Part shown: piece by piece, positions 62,759 through 64,000 of the stretch
How positions within the stretch are numbered: position 1 is the stretch's first letter
Layout: each line of letters begins with the position of its first letter
DNA from: Planktothrix tepida PCC 9214
Lineage (GTDB): Bacteria; Cyanobacteriota; Cyanobacteriia; Cyanobacteriales; Microcoleaceae
Reading direction: 5' to 3'
NCBI RefSeq assembly: GCF_900009145.1
Contig: NZ_LN889764.1
Location: forward strand, 239,994-303,993
Length of the DNA: 64,000 nt
Position numbers and translations under genes: made by a program
Notes under the pieces: generated by a model
Databases searched by the model: none
Told to the model about the DNA's origin: nothing
Seen by the model: only the letters and a program-made list of their open reading frames with translations

Positions 62759-63032
62759 AGAAACCGAGTTTCTGGGGGACTTAGTGCGGGTCTACAGAAA
62801 CCGGGTTTCTGAAGTTATCCTGATTTCTGACAACAAATTGAACAGAGAAACCCGGTTTCTAACAACTTACTGCTGACTCACAGAAACCGGGTTTCTGAAA
62901 TTATCCTGATTTCTGACAACAAATTGAACAGAGAAACCCGGTTTCTAACAACTTAGTGCTGACTCACAGAAACCGGGTTTCTAAAGTTATCCTGATTTCT
63001 GACAACAAATCTACCAGAGAAACTCAGTTTCT
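62759..63032. repeat. Tandem array of 65-bp inverted-repeat elements (copies 4-6)
   Basis: Three units at 62796-62860, 62882-62946 and 62968-63032, each with AGAAAC..GTTTCT palindromes at both ends and the core TTATCCTGATTTCTGACAAC. The period is exactly 86 bp, with a 21-bp spacer (ACTTACTGCTGACTCAC-like). A single extra palindrome precedes them at 62759. The array lies after the cysE stop. The rest of the 62431-62758 gap shows no gene. Confidence 0.75.
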
Positions 63033-63042
63033 AGGAATTGAT

Positions 63043-63864
63043 TTAAATCCCTGCTCCATTCAGAAATTCTTCAATAATTTCGTTAGCCTGAATATTAGCG
63101 AGCGCATCTTGTTGCGAGCTATCTGGAACTTCAGTAACCGAGGTTAAAGCCTTTAAACTAGCTAATTCCTGTTCTAAAAGTTTAATTCGTTCAAACAAAT
63201 TCCGAATCACTGTAGCTTCAGGATCAGGTAAATGATCGGATAATTGTAAATCATCCGTTTCTTTAGAATTGCGCGTAATCCGCCCCGGAACACCAACAAC
63301 TGTACAATGACTGGGAACATCTCTTAAGACCACCGAACCCGCACCAATGCGAACCTGATCCCCAATATAAATATTACCTAATAATTTAGCACCTGCTCCC
63401 ACCATTACATGATGACCTAAAGTAGGATGTCGTTTGCCTTTTTCCTTCCCCGTTCCGCCTAAAGTTGCCCCTTGATAAATTAAAGCATAATCCCCAACAA
63501 TTGCAGTTTCTCCAATCACAACTCCCATGCCATGATCAATAAAAACCCCTTTACCAATCTTAGCACCGGGATGAATTTCAATTCCTGTGAACCAACGGCT
63601 CAGATGAGAGAGAAAACGGGGTAAAAATGGAATCCCCCAACGATATAAACGATGGGCAATTCGATGCCACCAAATCGCGTGTAATCCAGGGTAACAAAAT
63701 AGGATCTCTAACCAATTGCGGGCAGCCGGATCACGTTTGGAAATGGTTTTTAAATCTTCCAAAAACATCTGAAAAGCATTGGCTTTATTGGGCAAGCTAT
63801 CAGAATGTTGGCTGGGAATTGCAGAGGTTTTTTGAGGGGTATTGAGCAAACTGGAATTAGACAT
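63043..63864 (-). CDS. cysE: Serine O-acetyltransferase
   Basis: 273 residues. The N-terminal helical domain (FQMFLEDLKTISKRDPAARNWLEILFCYPGLHAIWWHRIAHRLY) is followed by the left-handed beta-helix of hexapeptide repeats: IEIHPGAKIGKGVFIDHGMGVVIGETAIVGD, with the catalytic Asp-His in FIDHGMG and the His in KRHPTLGHHVMVGAGAKLLG. It makes O-acetylserine from serine and acetyl-CoA, the entry step of cysteine synthesis, and usually pairs with CysK. The variable C-terminal 60 residues are a coiled region that differs from the E. coli tail. Confidence 0.94.
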   Translation of the reverse strand: MSNSSLLNTPQKTSAIPSQHSDSLPNKANAFQMFLEDLKTISKRDPAARNWLEILFCYPGLHAIWWHRIAHRLYRWGIPFLPRFLSHLSRWFTGIEIHPGAKIGKGVFIDHGMGVVIGETAIVGDYALIYQGATLGGTGKEKGKRHPTLGHHVMVGAGAKLLGNIYIGDQVRIGAGSVVLRDVPSHCTVVGVPGRITRNSKETDDLQLSDHLPDPEATVIRNLFERIKLLEQELASLKALTSVTEVPDSSQQDALANIQANEIIEEFLNGAGI

Positions 63865-64000
63865 AATAGCGGTTTTTCGGTAGGTAATGTACAGAGATTT
63901 TTTTCAGAAGCCACAAAGATACAAAGACACGAAGAATGACTCAGGGGGTATTTAAGATTGATTGGGTTTTTTAGGGAAACAGGACTTACGCACTGCCTCT

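Noticed and set aside
62759-63032. Possible CRISPR array, because of repeats with regular spacing
   Set aside because: The spacers are nearly identical to each other and the repeats are palindrome pairs; CRISPR spacers would be unique, and no cas gene is present.

Overview
This window looks like chromosome from a filamentous cyanobacterium of the Oscillatoriales type (Planktothrix/Microcoleus/Kamptonema-like). The evidence is moderate to low GC, HIP1-type GCGATCGC octamers scattered through it, a Psb28 photosystem II factor, a Rieske protein, FHA/CHAT, RTX, Uma2 and DUF4347 proteins, and several short palindromic repeat families. The genus is an inference. I recognised no rRNA, tRNA or CRISPR array.

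Layout. 1-2.3 kb: the end of a TPR protein, a small toxin-antitoxin-like pair with a nucleotidyltransferase, and ruvA. 2.5-9.4 kb: a membrane histidine kinase, an MFS transporter, a rubredoxin/flavoprotein/Dabb operon and a NodB-type deacetylase. 9.4-15.1 kb: an RTX/FG-GAP protein, an SLH protein, a methyltransferase and a small Rieske protein. 15.6-21.1 kb: a very large two-partner-secretion adhesin ending in a CHAT protease domain. 21.2-26.2 kb: coaE, a class III cyclase, psb28, a ureidoglycolate lyase-like gene, an unlisted 35-residue membrane miniprotein, a YbjN protein and a membrane-anchored protein. 26.3-34.9 kb: a same-strand block of caspase-TIR, TIR-STAND NTPase-WD40, peptidoglycan-binding-like protein and papain-like protease; this is my best candidate for an undescribed conflict or cell-death system. 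35-40.2 kb: prfB with its programmed frameshift, a GT39 glycosyltransferase, and a decaying lectin array followed by a second GT39 tail. 40.3-46.4 kb: an HTH membrane protein, a metacaspase cut by an IS200/IS605 element, a Doc toxin fragment and a frameshifted TPR-CHAT gene. 46.5-58.1 kb: mostly carbon metabolism (gap1, pfkA, a divergent glycogen phosphorylase, a transaldolase with EF-hands), plus a cNMP-binding protein, two Uma2 proteins and a CASTOR/POLLUX-type channel. 58.5-63.9 kb: an RTX metalloprotease, a DUF4347 remnant, tandem repeats and cysE.

How it fits together. Several genes serve sugar catabolism: a phosphorylase-like protein, phosphofructokinase, NAD-type GAPDH and transaldolase. 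A second theme is caspase-fold proteases, with four in one 64 kb window (two CHAT, one caspase-TIR, one metacaspase), next to a papain-like protease and TIR/STAND signalling proteins. A third theme is short inverted-repeat DNA. A 65-bp unit with 15-bp inverted ends occurs at least six times, once inside a coding region. A separate set of 28-bp perfect palindromes keeps its symmetry although the sequence differs. Traces of rearrangement (lectin deletion, GT39 tail, metacaspase/Doc junction, DUF4347 stub) show that the accessory parts are in flux.
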